Assembly: GCA_020847765.1 (NCBI GenBank) | Contig: JADLBJ010000180.1 | Location: 1-50,688 of the forward strand | DNA from: Dehalococcoidia bacterium | GTDB taxonomy: Bacteria; Chloroflexota; Dehalococcoidia; Tepidiformales; Tepidiformaceae | Direction: 5' to 3' | DNA: 50,688 nucleotides | In this document: positions 41,091 through 49,893 of the stretch, one piece after another | How positions within the stretch are numbered: position 1 is the first letter of the stretch | How the letters are laid out: each line of letters opens with the position of its first letter | The notes under the pieces: generated by a model | Told to the model about the DNA's origin: nothing | What the model saw: only the letters and a program-made list of their open reading frames with translations | Databases searched by the model: none | Translations under genes and position numbers: made by a program

Positions 41091-42098
41091 ATGACAGGCG
41101 GCCCGGTCGGCATCGTCGCCAACCCCGCCTCCGGCAAGGACATCCGGCGGCTCGTCGCCCGTGCCTCGGTCTTCGACAACCAGGAGAAGGCTGCTATCGT
41201 CGCCCGCGCCTTCGTAGGTGCCATCGCCGCCGGAGCAACCTCGTTCCGCTACCTCCCGGACCGCTACGGCATCGTCGCCCAGGCGATCCCCGACGCCGGC
41301 GTCGACGCAGACGTCGCCCCGGTTGATTCGCCCGACACCGATAGCGCCCTCGACACAATCCGCGCTGCCGCTCAGTTCCGCGACCTGGGCTGCGCCGTCG
41401 TGCTCACCCTCGGCGGCGACGGCACGAACCGCGCGGTCGCCCGCGGCTGGCGCGATGCTCCCCTGGTCGCCATCTCCACCGGCACCAACAACGTCTTCCC
41501 GCGCATGATCGAAGGGACCGTCGCCGGAGCTGCCGCGGGCCTTGTGGCCAGCGGCGCGATCGCCCTCGCCGAAGTGGCCCGGCCCGCGAAGCTCGTCACT
41601 GTCACAGTTGACGGCGAGCGCGACGACCTTGCCCTCGTCGACGCCGTCCTCGTCGACGAACGCTTTCTCGGCGCGCGCGCCATCTGGGATGCCTCCCGCC
41701 TTCGCGTGGCCGTCCTCACCCGTGCCGAGCCGGCGTCCGTGGGCGTCTCCGCCATCGGCGGCCTGCTCCGCCCGCTCGGCGAGCGGGACCCCGGTGGCCT
41801 CGCCCTCGACTTCGGCTCCGGCGGCGTCCTCGTCGACGCCCCCATCGCGCCCGGGCTCTACCAGACCGTGCCCGTCCGCCGCGTCCGCCCGCTGGCCGAA
41901 GGCGAGCCCGTCGTCGTCGAAGGGCCGGGCGTCCTCGCCCTCGACGGCGAGCGCGAGCGCGTCCTGAAGCAAGGCCAGCGCGCGATTCTCTCCGTCGTGC
42001 CCGATGGTCCCCGCGTCGTCGACGTCCGCCAGACGCTGCACGTCGCTGCCTGCCGCGGCCTGTTCCGCGCCGCTCCCGAAGGCCGCGATGGCGACTGA
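41091..42098 (+). CDS. acoX: AcoX-like ATP-NAD kinase family protein
   Basis: The 335-residue protein has an ATP-NAD kinase fold: VGIVANPASGKDIRRLV at the start, LGGDGTNRAVARG as the nucleotide site and STGTNNVFP. The C-terminal half is the beta-rich domain. AcoX is the homologue found in acetoin operons, often next to acoA, acoB and acoC, with no fixed biochemical role. ATG 41091 has no ribosome binding site and follows the E1 beta stop by three bases. Its C-terminus overlaps the E2 start by 11 bases. Its presence between E1 and E2 is the best evidence for an acetoin-type complex. Confidence 0.85.
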   Translation: MTGGPVGIVANPASGKDIRRLVARASVFDNQEKAAIVARAFVGAIAAGATSFRYLPDRYGIVAQAIPDAGVDADVAPVDSPDTDSALDTIRAAAQFRDLGCAVVLTLGGDGTNRAVARGWRDAPLVAISTGTNNVFPRMIEGTVAGAAAGLVASGAIALAEVARPAKLVTVTVDGERDDLALVDAVLVDERFLGARAIWDASRLRVAVLTRAEPASVGVSAIGGLLRPLGERDPGGLALDFGSGGVLVDAPIAPGLYQTVPVRRVRPLAEGEPVVVEGPGVLALDGERERVLKQGQRAILSVVPDGPRVVDVRQTLHVAACRGLFRAAPEGRDGD

Positions 42099-43416
42099 CG
42101 TCCTCATCCCCAAGCTCGGCATGACCATGACCGAGGGCACCGTCGCCGAGTGGTACGTGCCCGACGGCGCACTGGTCAGCGCAGGCGACCCTGTCTACCG
42201 CCTCGAGACGGAGAAGATCGAGATGGACGTCGAGGCGGAGATCAGCGGCGTCCTCCGGCACCTCGTCCCCGTCGACACCACCCTCGGGCCGGGCGCCGTC
42301 GTCGCCTGCATCCTCGTCCCCGGCGAAGCGCTTCCCGCCGCTCTCGGAGGACTTCCCTCGGTTGGCCTCGCAGACGCCGCTGCGGCCGCCGGACCCATGG
42401 CGCCCCTCAGCGGTCAGCTCGCACCGGCCTCGCCCCTTGCCCGCCGCCTCGCCCGCGAGCACGGTGTTCGACTGGAGACGGTCGCGGGCAGCGGGCCCGG
42501 CGGCCGCGTCACCGAAGCCGACGTCCTCGCCGCCGCGGCCGCGTCGGCTTCTGCGGGCGAGGTCCGCGCCTCGCCGCTCGCCCGCAGGCTGGCCGAGAGC
42601 CTGGGCGTCGATCTCCATGCCATCCGCGGCAGCGGCCCCGGCGGCCGCGTCACCCGCGAGGACATCGAGGCCGCGGCGGCCCCAGCAACTCCGGCTCCTT
42701 CCGCGGCCGCGGCAGCCACGCCACCCGCGGAGAGCGAGGTCATCCCCCTCCGCGGCATGCGCAAGGCCATCGCCGAGCACATGCACGCGAGCCTCCAGGA
42801 GATGGCGCAGCTCACGCTCGCGATGGATGTCTGGATGGACGAGGTCGTCAAGCTTCGCTCCCAGCTCGTCGAGGAATGGGCCGCCGAGGGGGTCCGCCCG
42901 TCCTACACCGACCTCGTCGTCCGCGCCGTCGCCCGCGCCCTCCAACAGCACCCATACGTCAACGCGGCGATCGAAGGGAACGCCATCCGCATCCTGCCCG
43001 ACATCGACGTCGGCGTCGCCGTGGCCCTTCCCGCCGGCCTCGTTGTCCCGGTCATTCGCAACACCGCCTCGCTCTCGCTCAAGGAGATCGCCGTTGCCTC
43101 TGCCCGCCTCGCCGCCGCTGCCCGCGACGGCCGCCTCACCCTGGACGATATGGCCGGGGCCACCTTCACCGTCACGACCCTCGGCATGTACGAGGTCGAC
43201 TTCTTCACGCCCATCGTCAACCGGCCAAACGCCGCCATCCTCGGCGTCGGCCGCGTCCGTGACGGCCTGGCCTGGGACGGCGACCGCCCCGTCCGTCGCC
43301 AGCAGATGACCCTCAGCCTCACCTGGGACCACCGCGTCCTCGACGGTGCGCCCGCCGCTCAGTTCGTCCAGGCCGTCAAGGCGCTCCTCGAAGCCCCCTA
43401 CCGCCTGCTCGTGTAA
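42088..43416 (+). CDS. acoC: Dihydrolipoamide acyltransferase E2 with two peripheral subunit-binding domains
   Basis: The 442-residue E2 has one lipoyl domain (about 1-80) with IPKLGMTMTEG and lipoyl Lys43 in ETEKIEMD. Two peripheral subunit-binding domains follow: SPLARRLAREHGVRL... at about 114-150 and SPLARRLAESLGVDL... at about 162-198, each ending GSGPGGRVT. Most E2s have one. The catalytic core (about 215-442) ends TWDHRVLDGA with active-site His415. It binds E3, which is not in the window, and passes acyl groups to CoA. ATG 42088 is preferred, in the AcoX end; the frame extends to 42004. It could also belong to a pyruvate or branched-chain complex. Confidence 0.9.
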   Translation: MATDVLIPKLGMTMTEGTVAEWYVPDGALVSAGDPVYRLETEKIEMDVEAEISGVLRHLVPVDTTLGPGAVVACILVPGEALPAALGGLPSVGLADAAAAAGPMAPLSGQLAPASPLARRLAREHGVRLETVAGSGPGGRVTEADVLAAAAASASAGEVRASPLARRLAESLGVDLHAIRGSGPGGRVTREDIEAAAAPATPAPSAAAAATPPAESEVIPLRGMRKAIAEHMHASLQEMAQLTLAMDVWMDEVVKLRSQLVEEWAAEGVRPSYTDLVVRAVARALQQHPYVNAAIEGNAIRILPDIDVGVAVALPAGLVVPVIRNTASLSLKEIAVASARLAAAARDGRLTLDDMAGATFTVTTLGMYEVDFFTPIVNRPNAAILGVGRVRDGLAWDGDRPVRRQQMTLSLTWDHRVLDGAPAAQFVQAVKALLEAPYRLLV

Positions 43417-43478
43417 CCATTCCCATGGCCCCGTCCCGTCGATTCGCTCGCCTCGCCGAGAGGAGGAATCAGCCCCGA

Positions 43479-44999
43479 ATGGCCCGCAACAGGCGCTCCC
43501 GGCCGGCCGAGCCGGCTTCCGATCTCGCCCAACGCTACGACGCCATCCCCTACCCGACAGCGCCGCAGCCCGCCACGCACCCCGACCACCTTGCCGTCGT
43601 CGCCCGTCTTTGTGGCCTCGAGACGGCCCCCGTCGAGAGCGCGCGAGTCCTCGAAATCGGTTGCGGCGACGGCCAGAACATCCTCTCCCTCGCCGTCGCC
43701 CTGCCCCACGCCCACTTCACCGGCCTCGACGTTGCTCCCGGCCCCCTCGCCCGCGGCGCGGCCGCCGCCCGCGACCTCGACCTCACCAACGTCAACCTGT
43801 TCGAGATGGACCTCCAGAGCGCCGGAACTGCCCTCGGCGACTTCGACTACGTCCTCGCCCACGGCCTCTACTCCTGGGTCCCGCCCGCCGTCGGCGCGCG
43901 CCTCCTCGCCGTCTGCTGCGAACGCCTCGCCCCGAATGGCGTCGCCCTCGTCAGCTACAACACCCTTCCGGGTGGCCACCTTCGCCGCATGGTCCGCGAC
44001 ATCCTCCAGTTCGAAGTCCACAGCGACGACCCGCCCGAGGCCCAGGTCGAGGCCGCACGCGGCATGCTCGACCTCCTCGAAGCCGGCGCCTCCCACGTCG
44101 CCGGCCAGCCCGACCCTTTCCGTCGCCTGTTGCTCGAACAGGCGCGACTCGCCGCTTCCCGCTCGGATGGCGGCCTCTTCCACGACGACCTCGCCCCCGT
44201 CTGCGAGCCCTTCTACGTCACCGAGTTTGTGGCCGAGGCTGAAAGGCACGGCCTCCAGTTCCTCGGCGAAGCCGACTACTTCGAGATGCAGGAAGACCGG
44301 TTCGGCGAGGATCTCGGCTCCCTCCTCCGCGCCGTCGCCGCCGAGAGCGTGGTGCTTAAGGAGCAGTACGTCGACTTCCTCGCCTGCCGCCAGTTCCGCA
44401 TGACCCTCCTCTGTCACGAGGGCATCTCTCTCGACCGCACGGCTGGCCCGGCGGCCCTGCCCGGGCTGTTCGTCTCTTCCGACGCGCCACCGGGCGACCA
44501 AGACGAAGACGGCGCCGCCGTTTTCGGCAACGACGAGCGCGGCTTCGTCAGTGCCCGCGAGCCCCTCGCCCTCCGCGCCATGCAACTCCTCTACGACAGG
44601 CGACCGCTCGCTCTCCCCTTCGCCGAGATCCTCGCCGCCGCTGTCGACCGGGAAGGCGGCCCACGTGACGAGGACGCCGACCGCCTCGCCCGCTTCCTCT
44701 ACCGCACCTTCGCCGCTGGCGTGATCGACCTCCACACCGGACCGTCCGCCTTCATCCTCGAGCCTGGAACGCGTCCGCGCGCCAGTCCCCTGGCGCGCCT
44801 CCAGCTGCAGACCGGCTCCGAGGTCACCACCCTTCGCCACACCGGCGTGGCACTCGATGACCGCGCCGCCGCCCTCCTCGCCCTCCTGGACGGCACCCGC
44901 AACCGTCAGGTCCTGAGCGACGGTCTCGGCGGCAGCGCGCTGGACGAGATCGACGCTGACCTGCGCCAACTGGGCCGGTTGGGTCTTCTCATCGGCTAG
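43479..44999 (+). CDS. Class I SAM methyltransferase with a methyltransferase-regulatory domain
   Basis: The protein (about 506 residues from ATG 43479) has a Rossmann methyltransferase domain at about 25-200: VLEIGCGDGQN is motif I and GLDVAPG motif II. FDYVLAHGLYSWVPP is typical of the subfamily with a MethyTransf_Reg domain (about 215-310), which here has GGLFHDDLAPVCEPFYVTEF. The last 130 residues are a PqqD/winged-helix-like region. Substrate unknown. AGGAGG at 43461-43466 lies 12 bases before ATG 43479, a rather long spacing; ATG 43425 is an alternative with no ribosome binding site. It follows the E2 gene by 62 bases and could be co-transcribed. Confidence 0.88.
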   Translation: MARNRRSRPAEPASDLAQRYDAIPYPTAPQPATHPDHLAVVARLCGLETAPVESARVLEIGCGDGQNILSLAVALPHAHFTGLDVAPGPLARGAAAARDLDLTNVNLFEMDLQSAGTALGDFDYVLAHGLYSWVPPAVGARLLAVCCERLAPNGVALVSYNTLPGGHLRRMVRDILQFEVHSDDPPEAQVEAARGMLDLLEAGASHVAGQPDPFRRLLLEQARLAASRSDGGLFHDDLAPVCEPFYVTEFVAEAERHGLQFLGEADYFEMQEDRFGEDLGSLLRAVAAESVVLKEQYVDFLACRQFRMTLLCHEGISLDRTAGPAALPGLFVSSDAPPGDQDEDGAAVFGNDERGFVSAREPLALRAMQLLYDRRPLALPFAEILAAAVDREGGPRDEDADRLARFLYRTFAAGVIDLHTGPSAFILEPGTRPRASPLARLQLQTGSEVTTLRHTGVALDDRAAALLALLDGTRNRQVLSDGLGGSALDEIDADLRQLGRLGLLIG

Positions 45000-45092
45000 C
45001 CGCCTGGCCGTTGCCCGCCGCCTTGACACCCCGTTCCCTCCCACCCAGAGTACGCCGAGCAATCAGAGCAGCCTGACAACGGAGTGAACGAT

Positions 45093-45662
45093 ATGGCCGC
45101 CGGCGCCAAAGACCACGAAACCGTCTCCATCTACCCTCTCGACGAGCGGCAGCGCGAAGAGCTGCTCACCACCGCCTCCGAATGCTCCCTCAACTGGTCG
45201 ACCAGCGACGGCTGGCCTGTGGGCGTCATCCACAGCTTCGTCTGGAAAGACGGGCGCGCCTGGATCACAGCCGGTGCCCACCGCCATCGCATCGCCGCCA
45301 TTCGCCGGAACCCCAAGGTCTCCGTCGTGGTGTCCAGCGCTGCCAGCAAGCGCGGCCCCGGCCAGAGCCTCACCCTCAAAGGCCGCGCCGTCGTCCACGA
45401 AGATCGCGAAACCAAGGACTGGTTCTATCCCGCCCTTGCCTACAAGGGCCTCTCCGGCCCTGCCGCAGAGGACTTCGTCCAGCGCCTCAACTCCCCCCTC
45501 CGCGTCATAATCGAAGTCATCCCCGAAAAATGGATCACCTTCGACGGCGCCAAGATGGCGATGGACACCATGGGCACCCTCCCCGACGACCAGCGCGGAC
45601 CGATGCTCGAGTCCGACGCTGTCCGCCTTCAGCGCGAGATCCAGCGCCGCGGCCTGGACTAG
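45093..45662 (+). CDS. FMN-binding split-barrel (pyridoxamine 5'-phosphate oxidase-like) protein
   Basis: The 189-residue protein has a split-barrel fold: LNWSTSDGWPVGVIHSFVWKD, ITAGAHRHRIAAIRRNPKVSVVVSS (here as AHRHRIAAIRRNPKVSVVV) and LKGRAVVHED. It resembles the F420/FMN-dependent pyridoxamine oxidase-like family, with the helix KDWFYPALAYKGLSG. The set of residues needed for PNP oxidation is not evident, so cofactor and substrate are open. ATG 45093 has GGAG eight bases upstream; GTG 45084 is a weaker choice. TTGACA at 45023-45028 could be its -35. Confidence 0.82.
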   Translation: MAAGAKDHETVSIYPLDERQREELLTTASECSLNWSTSDGWPVGVIHSFVWKDGRAWITAGAHRHRIAAIRRNPKVSVVVSSAASKRGPGQSLTLKGRAVVHEDRETKDWFYPALAYKGLSGPAAEDFVQRLNSPLRVIIEVIPEKWITFDGAKMAMDTMGTLPDDQRGPMLESDAVRLQREIQRRGLD

Positions 45663-45720
45663 CCCAGCAGCGCCGCGCCTCCCTGGCCACGCGCGGTTTC
45701 GCCTCCTTCGGCACCGGGCG

Positions 45721-45726
45721 TAGGAT
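45721..45726 (+). promoter_or_regulatory. -10 box TAGGAT, leaderless-type
   Basis: TAGGAT is followed by six bases (GCCGCC) and ATG 45733, with no ribosome binding site. This is the same arrangement as upstream of rlmD, HIT and the ferritin-like gene. A -35 is not obvious. Confidence 0.45.
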
Positions 45727-45732
45727 GCCGCC

Positions 45733-46395
45733 ATGCGCGGTTTCGTGCGGCGGTTCTGGGTCCCCGCTGTCGCTGTTGCTCTCGTCGTCGGGGTTGCCAT
45801 CGCCCTGATCGTCCTCGCCTATAGCACCGGCGAGGACGGCCGACCAGCGGTCGCTCCTCCCTTCCCTCCGCCCCCCGCCTCCGCCGTCCCTTACGACGTC
45901 CGGGCGCGCGACGGCGGGCGTCTGGTGCTTGCCGCTCCCGGCGCCGGCGGGGCGACGCTCGAAGCAAGCCTCGCCCCCGGCGCCCGCGTCGAGTTCCTCC
46001 GCCCGGCCGTTCCCGCCGACCTCGCCCCGGGCGATCTCCTCGTCGTGACCGGTGTCCCCGACGACACGAAGAACTTCGCCATCCGCTCCGTGATCGCCCT
46101 CGCCGGCGGCACGGAAGGTGACGACGGCCTGCCCCGCTCGCCCGCAGGCTTCTCCGGCGACGAAGTCGCCCGCACGCCGGGGGAGCGCCCGATCCTTGGC
46201 GGCCGCGTTCACCAGATCGACCCCGACGCCGTCACGATCGACGGTCCCCAGGGCCTGGTCCGCGTCGGCCTCGCCGCCGGCGCCCCCCTCTTCCGCCTCG
46301 CCCCCGCCAGCGTGGACGACATCCGCCAGGGCGACCGTCTCGCCCTGCGCGGCGAACTGGCGGCCGTCGCCGCTGTCCTCGTCGTCACACCCTAG
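45733..46395 (+). CDS. Single-pass membrane-anchored protein, function unknown
   Basis: The 220-residue protein starts MRGFVRRFWVPAVAVALVVG, a positive N-terminus followed by one transmembrane helix (about 9-30), so the rest is probably outside. After a Pro-rich linker (about 40-50) come two similar beta-rich units ending in PGDLLVVTG (near residue 100) and QGDRLALRG (near residue 205), which resemble DUF5666-like OB barrels. No enzyme motif is seen. It is convergent with the large permease gene, the two stops sharing CTAG. Function unknown; a cell-surface regulator or binding protein is possible. Confidence 0.7.
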   Translation: MRGFVRRFWVPAVAVALVVGVAIALIVLAYSTGEDGRPAVAPPFPPPPASAVPYDVRARDGGRLVLAAPGAGGATLEASLAPGARVEFLRPAVPADLAPGDLLVVTGVPDDTKNFAIRSVIALAGGTEGDDGLPRSPAGFSGDEVARTPGERPILGGRVHQIDPDAVTIDGPQGLVRVGLAAGAPLFRLAPASVDDIRQGDRLALRGELAAVAAVLVVTP

Positions 46396-49300
46396 TCGCC
46401 GCGGAGCACTTCGGCCGCCGACCGGCGCGCCGCCGCTCGCCCGACGACGCCTAGCGCCAGGGCGAAGACGACCCCCAGTGCCGCGACGCCCGCCGCCAGC
46501 ACGGGCCACCGGGTCACCAGCACGAAGCCCGGTTCCACCCGGTCGCCGGCCTCCGTCACCTCGAGGAAGGAGAGCATTTCGCCGCTCACGAACAGGCCCA
46601 GAGCAACCCCGACGCCTACGCCCACCAGGAACACCGCGGCATACTCCAGCGCCAGCATCCGCACAAGCTCGGCGCGCGAGAGCCCGATTGCCCGCACGAC
46701 CGCCAGCTCGACTCGCCGCCGTCGCACGGCCGTCGCCAGCGACACCAGCATCGCCGCCAGCACCAGCAGGAGGACAGCGCCAAACGCGAGCGACAGGATG
46801 CCCGACCCGCTCGCCGCTACCAGCGGGTTGCTCGTCGCCTCGGCCAGCGCCTCCTTCCGGCTGGTCGCGTGGTCGAAGGTGAACGCAGGCCCCAGGAGCT
46901 CGCTCTCCAGGCGCTTCTCGTCGGCCCCCGGCCGCAGTGTCACCCAGGCCTCGTTCACGGCCAGCCCCTGGCCAATGCCACGCGACTCGAGGTCTGCCCA
47001 CGCCATCGCCTGGTCGCGATTCATCAGCACTACCGGACCGTCGCGCGCGCTTGTCGTCGGGAAGAGATGGAACGTCCCCGCTACCCGCACGGGCACCAGG
47101 ATGTCGCTTCCCAGGTCGAGAAGAGTCGTGCCCCCCGGACCCGTGCCCGTCGCTCCCACGAACGAATCGCTCACGACCACCGGCAGCGGTGTCAGCAGGC
47201 TCGCCAGGTAGAAGCCCCTGTTGGTCGACGCCGCCTCGGGCGAGAAAGCGAACCGCAGCGCCCCGCTTCCGCCAGGCCGCCCTTCCTTCACCAGCGCCAG
47301 CGAGTCCGGCGTGCTCGTCCGCAGCGGATACGCCGCCCAGCCCGGGTCCGCCTCGAAATCGTCGATGACCGTCCTCGTCCCATTCGCGTCGACCACGCTC
47401 GCGTCGTCCACGAAGACGGCCGGGATGTTCCGCTGGAAGGCCGCCGACGAGAACGAGAACCCGAGCAGCACCAGCGGCGCCACCGGGCGCGGTCCCGGCC
47501 GCGCGACCGGTCCAGCCAGGAACGTCCAGTTCCGTACGTCGCCCGACAGGTCTCCAAGCGGCAGCGTGTAGGTCGCGCCCTGCGCGTCGCGCACCGAAAC
47601 GTAGAACGACAGCGCCGGCAGCGTTTCCGCCGACCGCACCCACAACCCGATTTGCGCCGGGTCCCCGGGGAGCTTGCGGCCGATAAGGCTCGCGTTGAAG
47701 CCGCCCAGAGGGGCCAGCACGTCCTCTACCGACCCCTCGGCAAAGTCCCCGCGGAAGCGAACCAATCCTCCCGCCGCCGGCTCCAGGGCGAGCACTTGCA
47801 GGTCCGACAGGCTCTGCCCGGGCACCCCGAGCGCAGCCTTCGTGCGGACGACCGCCGAGGCGTCCCGCACACCTTCCAGCCCCCGTATAGTCCGTTCGAC
47901 ATCAGAGGGAGGCGGCGAGGCCCTCGTGATGTTCACGTCCCGCAGCGCCCGTAGGTCGGCACCCGTCTCATAGTTCGCCCGGTCCTCGTACGACCGCTCC
48001 GCCGAGGCCGAATAGCTCGCCGCGAACGTTCCCACGGCGACCGCCATCATGAGGAGCAGCGCCAGCCGCGTGTACTGCCCCGGGTTCCGCACCGCCTGGG
48101 CGAGACTCAGCGCCGCCGCCGCCCCCAGCGCCCTCCGTCCTCCTCGCTCGATCAACCGGAGCACGAGCGGGTAGAACCGCAGCACGAGCGCCGCCGCCCC
48201 GGCCACCGCCAGCGCCGGCGCGGCCAGCAGGAGCGGGTCGCTGCTCACCCCGCCAGTAGATGACGGCGTGAACACCGACCCGCGCTCCCGGAGCTCCAGC
48301 AGGAGAAGAACCGCCGCCGCTGCCAGGCCGAGGTCGAGGTAGTAGCGCTGCACGAACGACCGCCCCGGCCGCGACTCGGCCCGCCGCACCGTCATCACCT
48401 GCCGGAAGGCGATCAACGCCGCGGGCACGACCAGCGCCGCCAGCGAGAACACCACGCCGAGCGCCGCCAGGCCGAACGCCTCGGGCACGACGGTCACCGG
48501 CAGCAGCTCCCCGCCTGAAACCCCGTCGAACGCCGGCGTCAGGCCCAACAGTGCTGTCATCCCCGCCGCCAGGAAGGGAGCCGCGACCAGCGCCGGGAGC
48601 CCCACGCTCAGTCCCTGCAGCACATAGAGCGCCACCACCTGGGGCAGGCTCCCGCCCCTGCCTCGCAGAAGCGCGATCTCGTCCGCCTGCCGCTCTACGA
48701 CCACCGCCGCCACGATCGCCACGTAGAAGACGGCGATCCCCGTTATCTCCAGCAGCAGGACCGTCAGGGGTACCTGCTGGTAGCTCGCTGAACGCCCGAA
48801 GGCCTGGAGCGTGTCCTTCAGCGGGCTGTAGCCAAAACCGCCGACGCTCTGGACGTCTTCCAGCAGCCCCGTCAGCTCGTCCCGCGCCTGCATGTAATTG
48901 CCGCGCGTCAACCGTTCAGGCGCCGCCAGAATGTTCCAGGCGAACGTCGCGCGATATCCCGGCAGTCGCGCCCCGAGCTCGTCGAGCAGCGCATGCTCGT
49001 CCATGAAGAGCGGCAGCACCGGCCCCGCCTTCTCGATCTGCACGCTCTTCGCGTCGAAGTACTCGCCCGCGCCGCCCACCCAGAACGGGTCAGCTGTGTC
49101 GTCCGGCTCGATCACCCCGACCAGCGTGGCCGCCAGCGTGAACGTCGCCGTCGCCGTGATCGGGCAGGGTGGTGGCGGCGGTGGAAAGAGCTCCGTTGGG
49201 ATGTCGCGCTGGCAGTTGTCGAACAGTGCCAGCAGATCGAGCTGCGCCCCCGGCCGCAAGCCCCCGGCGAGCGCCGCCGCCCGCGTGCTCATCGCCACTT

Positions 49301-49751
49301 CGAACGGCCCACCGGCACCCGTCGCCTGCGGCAGCCGTCCCGACACCACGCGCACGTGCGTCTCGTACCCCGAGAGCGACTGTGGTTGGCCGAGCGGGGC
49401 GCCCGTGCGCCCCGCCTCGCCGGGCGTACCCATGGGGAACCAGCCGAGCCGGACGTGCCGCGCCTGTGACGACCGGAACCATCCCGCACGTTCGTCGATC
49501 CGCTGCTCCACCGCCGCCCGGAGCGCCTTCGCGTCGGCCAGCTGCAGCGCCGTCCGCAGCTGCACGCGCGTTCCCGGACCCCCGGCCAGCTCCTGTCGGA
49601 TCGTGTACGTCAGGCCGAGGTCGGCCATCGAGCGGGCGTAGATCGGCGCGCTTGCCAGAAGCGTTGCCGCTACCAGGACGCCTAGCCCCACGACGAGCAG
49701 CAGACCTCGCCCCGTGCCGCTTCGCCAGAGCGCGAGCCGCAGGATGCCCAC
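46392..49751 (-). CDS. Very large FtsX-like ABC transporter permease
   Basis: The 1119-residue protein has an FtsX/MacB permease layout. An N-terminal helix LLLVVGLGVLVAATLLASAP and a large extracytoplasmic domain (about 40-320) are followed by helices around 330-600 (VLLLEITGIAVFYVAIVAAVVV, ALVVPAALIAF, LALLLMMAVAVGTFA), another external region (about 600-960) and a C-terminal group of helices (FGAVLLLVLAAMLVSLATAV, EYAAVFLVGVGVGVALGLFV, AALGVVFALALGVVG). Two FtsX-like cores (about 330-450 and 970-1110) are joined by the external region. No ATPase gene is nearby in the window. GTG 49751 has GGAGGAGG upstream and TAGGCT at 49773. Transport substrate unknown; lipoprotein or peptide export is a family-level guess. 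Confidence 0.88.
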   Translation of the reverse strand: MGILRLALWRSGTGRGLLLVVGLGVLVAATLLASAPIYARSMADLGLTYTIRQELAGGPGTRVQLRTALQLADAKALRAAVEQRIDERAGWFRSSQARHVRLGWFPMGTPGEAGRTGAPLGQPQSLSGYETHVRVVSGRLPQATGAGGPFEVAMSTRAAALAGGLRPGAQLDLLALFDNCQRDIPTELFPPPPPPCPITATATFTLAATLVGVIEPDDTADPFWVGGAGEYFDAKSVQIEKAGPVLPLFMDEHALLDELGARLPGYRATFAWNILAAPERLTRGNYMQARDELTGLLEDVQSVGGFGYSPLKDTLQAFGRSASYQQVPLTVLLLEITGIAVFYVAIVAAVVVERQADEIALLRGRGGSLPQVVALYVLQGLSVGLPALVAAPFLAAGMTALLGLTPAFDGVSGGELLPVTVVPEAFGLAALGVVFSLAALVVPAALIAFRQVMTVRRAESRPGRSFVQRYYLDLGLAAAAVLLLLELRERGSVFTPSSTGGVSSDPLLLAAPALAVAGAAALVLRFYPLVLRLIERGGRRALGAAAALSLAQAVRNPGQYTRLALLLMMAVAVGTFAASYSASAERSYEDRANYETGADLRALRDVNITRASPPPSDVERTIRGLEGVRDASAVVRTKAALGVPGQSLSDLQVLALEPAAGGLVRFRGDFAEGSVEDVLAPLGGFNASLIGRKLPGDPAQIGLWVRSAETLPALSFYVSVRDAQGATYTLPLGDLSGDVRNWTFLAGPVARPGPRPVAPLVLLGFSFSSAAFQRNIPAVFVDDASVVDANGTRTVIDDFEADPGWAAYPLRTSTPDSLALVKEGRPGGSGALRFAFSPEAASTNRGFYLASLLTPLPVVVSDSFVGATGTGPGGTTLLDLGSDILVPVRVAGTFHLFPTTSARDGPVVLMNRDQAMAWADLESRGIGQGLAVNEAWVTLRPGADEKRLESELLGPAFTFDHATSRKEALAEATSNPLVAASGSGILSLAFGAVLLLVLAAMLVSLATAVRRRRVELAVVRAIGLSRAELVRMLALEYAAVFLVGVGVGVALGLFVSGEMLSFLEVTEAGDRVEPGFVLVTRWPVLAAGVAALGVVFALALGVVGRAAARRSAAEVLRGD

Positions 49752-49772
49752 CGGCCCCTCCTCCGGGCACGT

Positions 49773-49778
49773 AGCCTA
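49773..49778 (-). promoter_or_regulatory. Probable -10 box (TAGGCT) of the permease gene
   Basis: TAGGCT on the minus strand lies 21 bases upstream of the GTG at 49751, leaving a short leader with the GGAGGAGG ribosome binding site. The same hexamer is used at 12025-12030. It lies in the 142-base region divergent from the lipoprotein gene. Confidence 0.4.
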
Positions 49779-49893
49779 CCCCCGAGTTCTCTCACCCGCG
49801 ACCGGCCGCTTTCCGTCACCGCTCGTCCACCTCCAGCCGCGTCACTTCCTGCTCGCCAGGAGCGATGTACTTCTGACGACGAGAGGGGAAAAG

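Noticed and set aside
40041-42140. Long minus-strand open frame (699 codons) opposite the E1 beta and AcoX genes
   Set aside because: It is the reverse-strand shadow of coding sequence with strong third-position GC bias. No domain is recognisable and the sense genes are certain.
45535-47643. Long minus-strand open frame (702 codons) near the anchored protein and permease
   Set aside because: It crosses the permease and the anchored protein in a wrong frame and shows no recognisable motif; the two sense genes explain the region.
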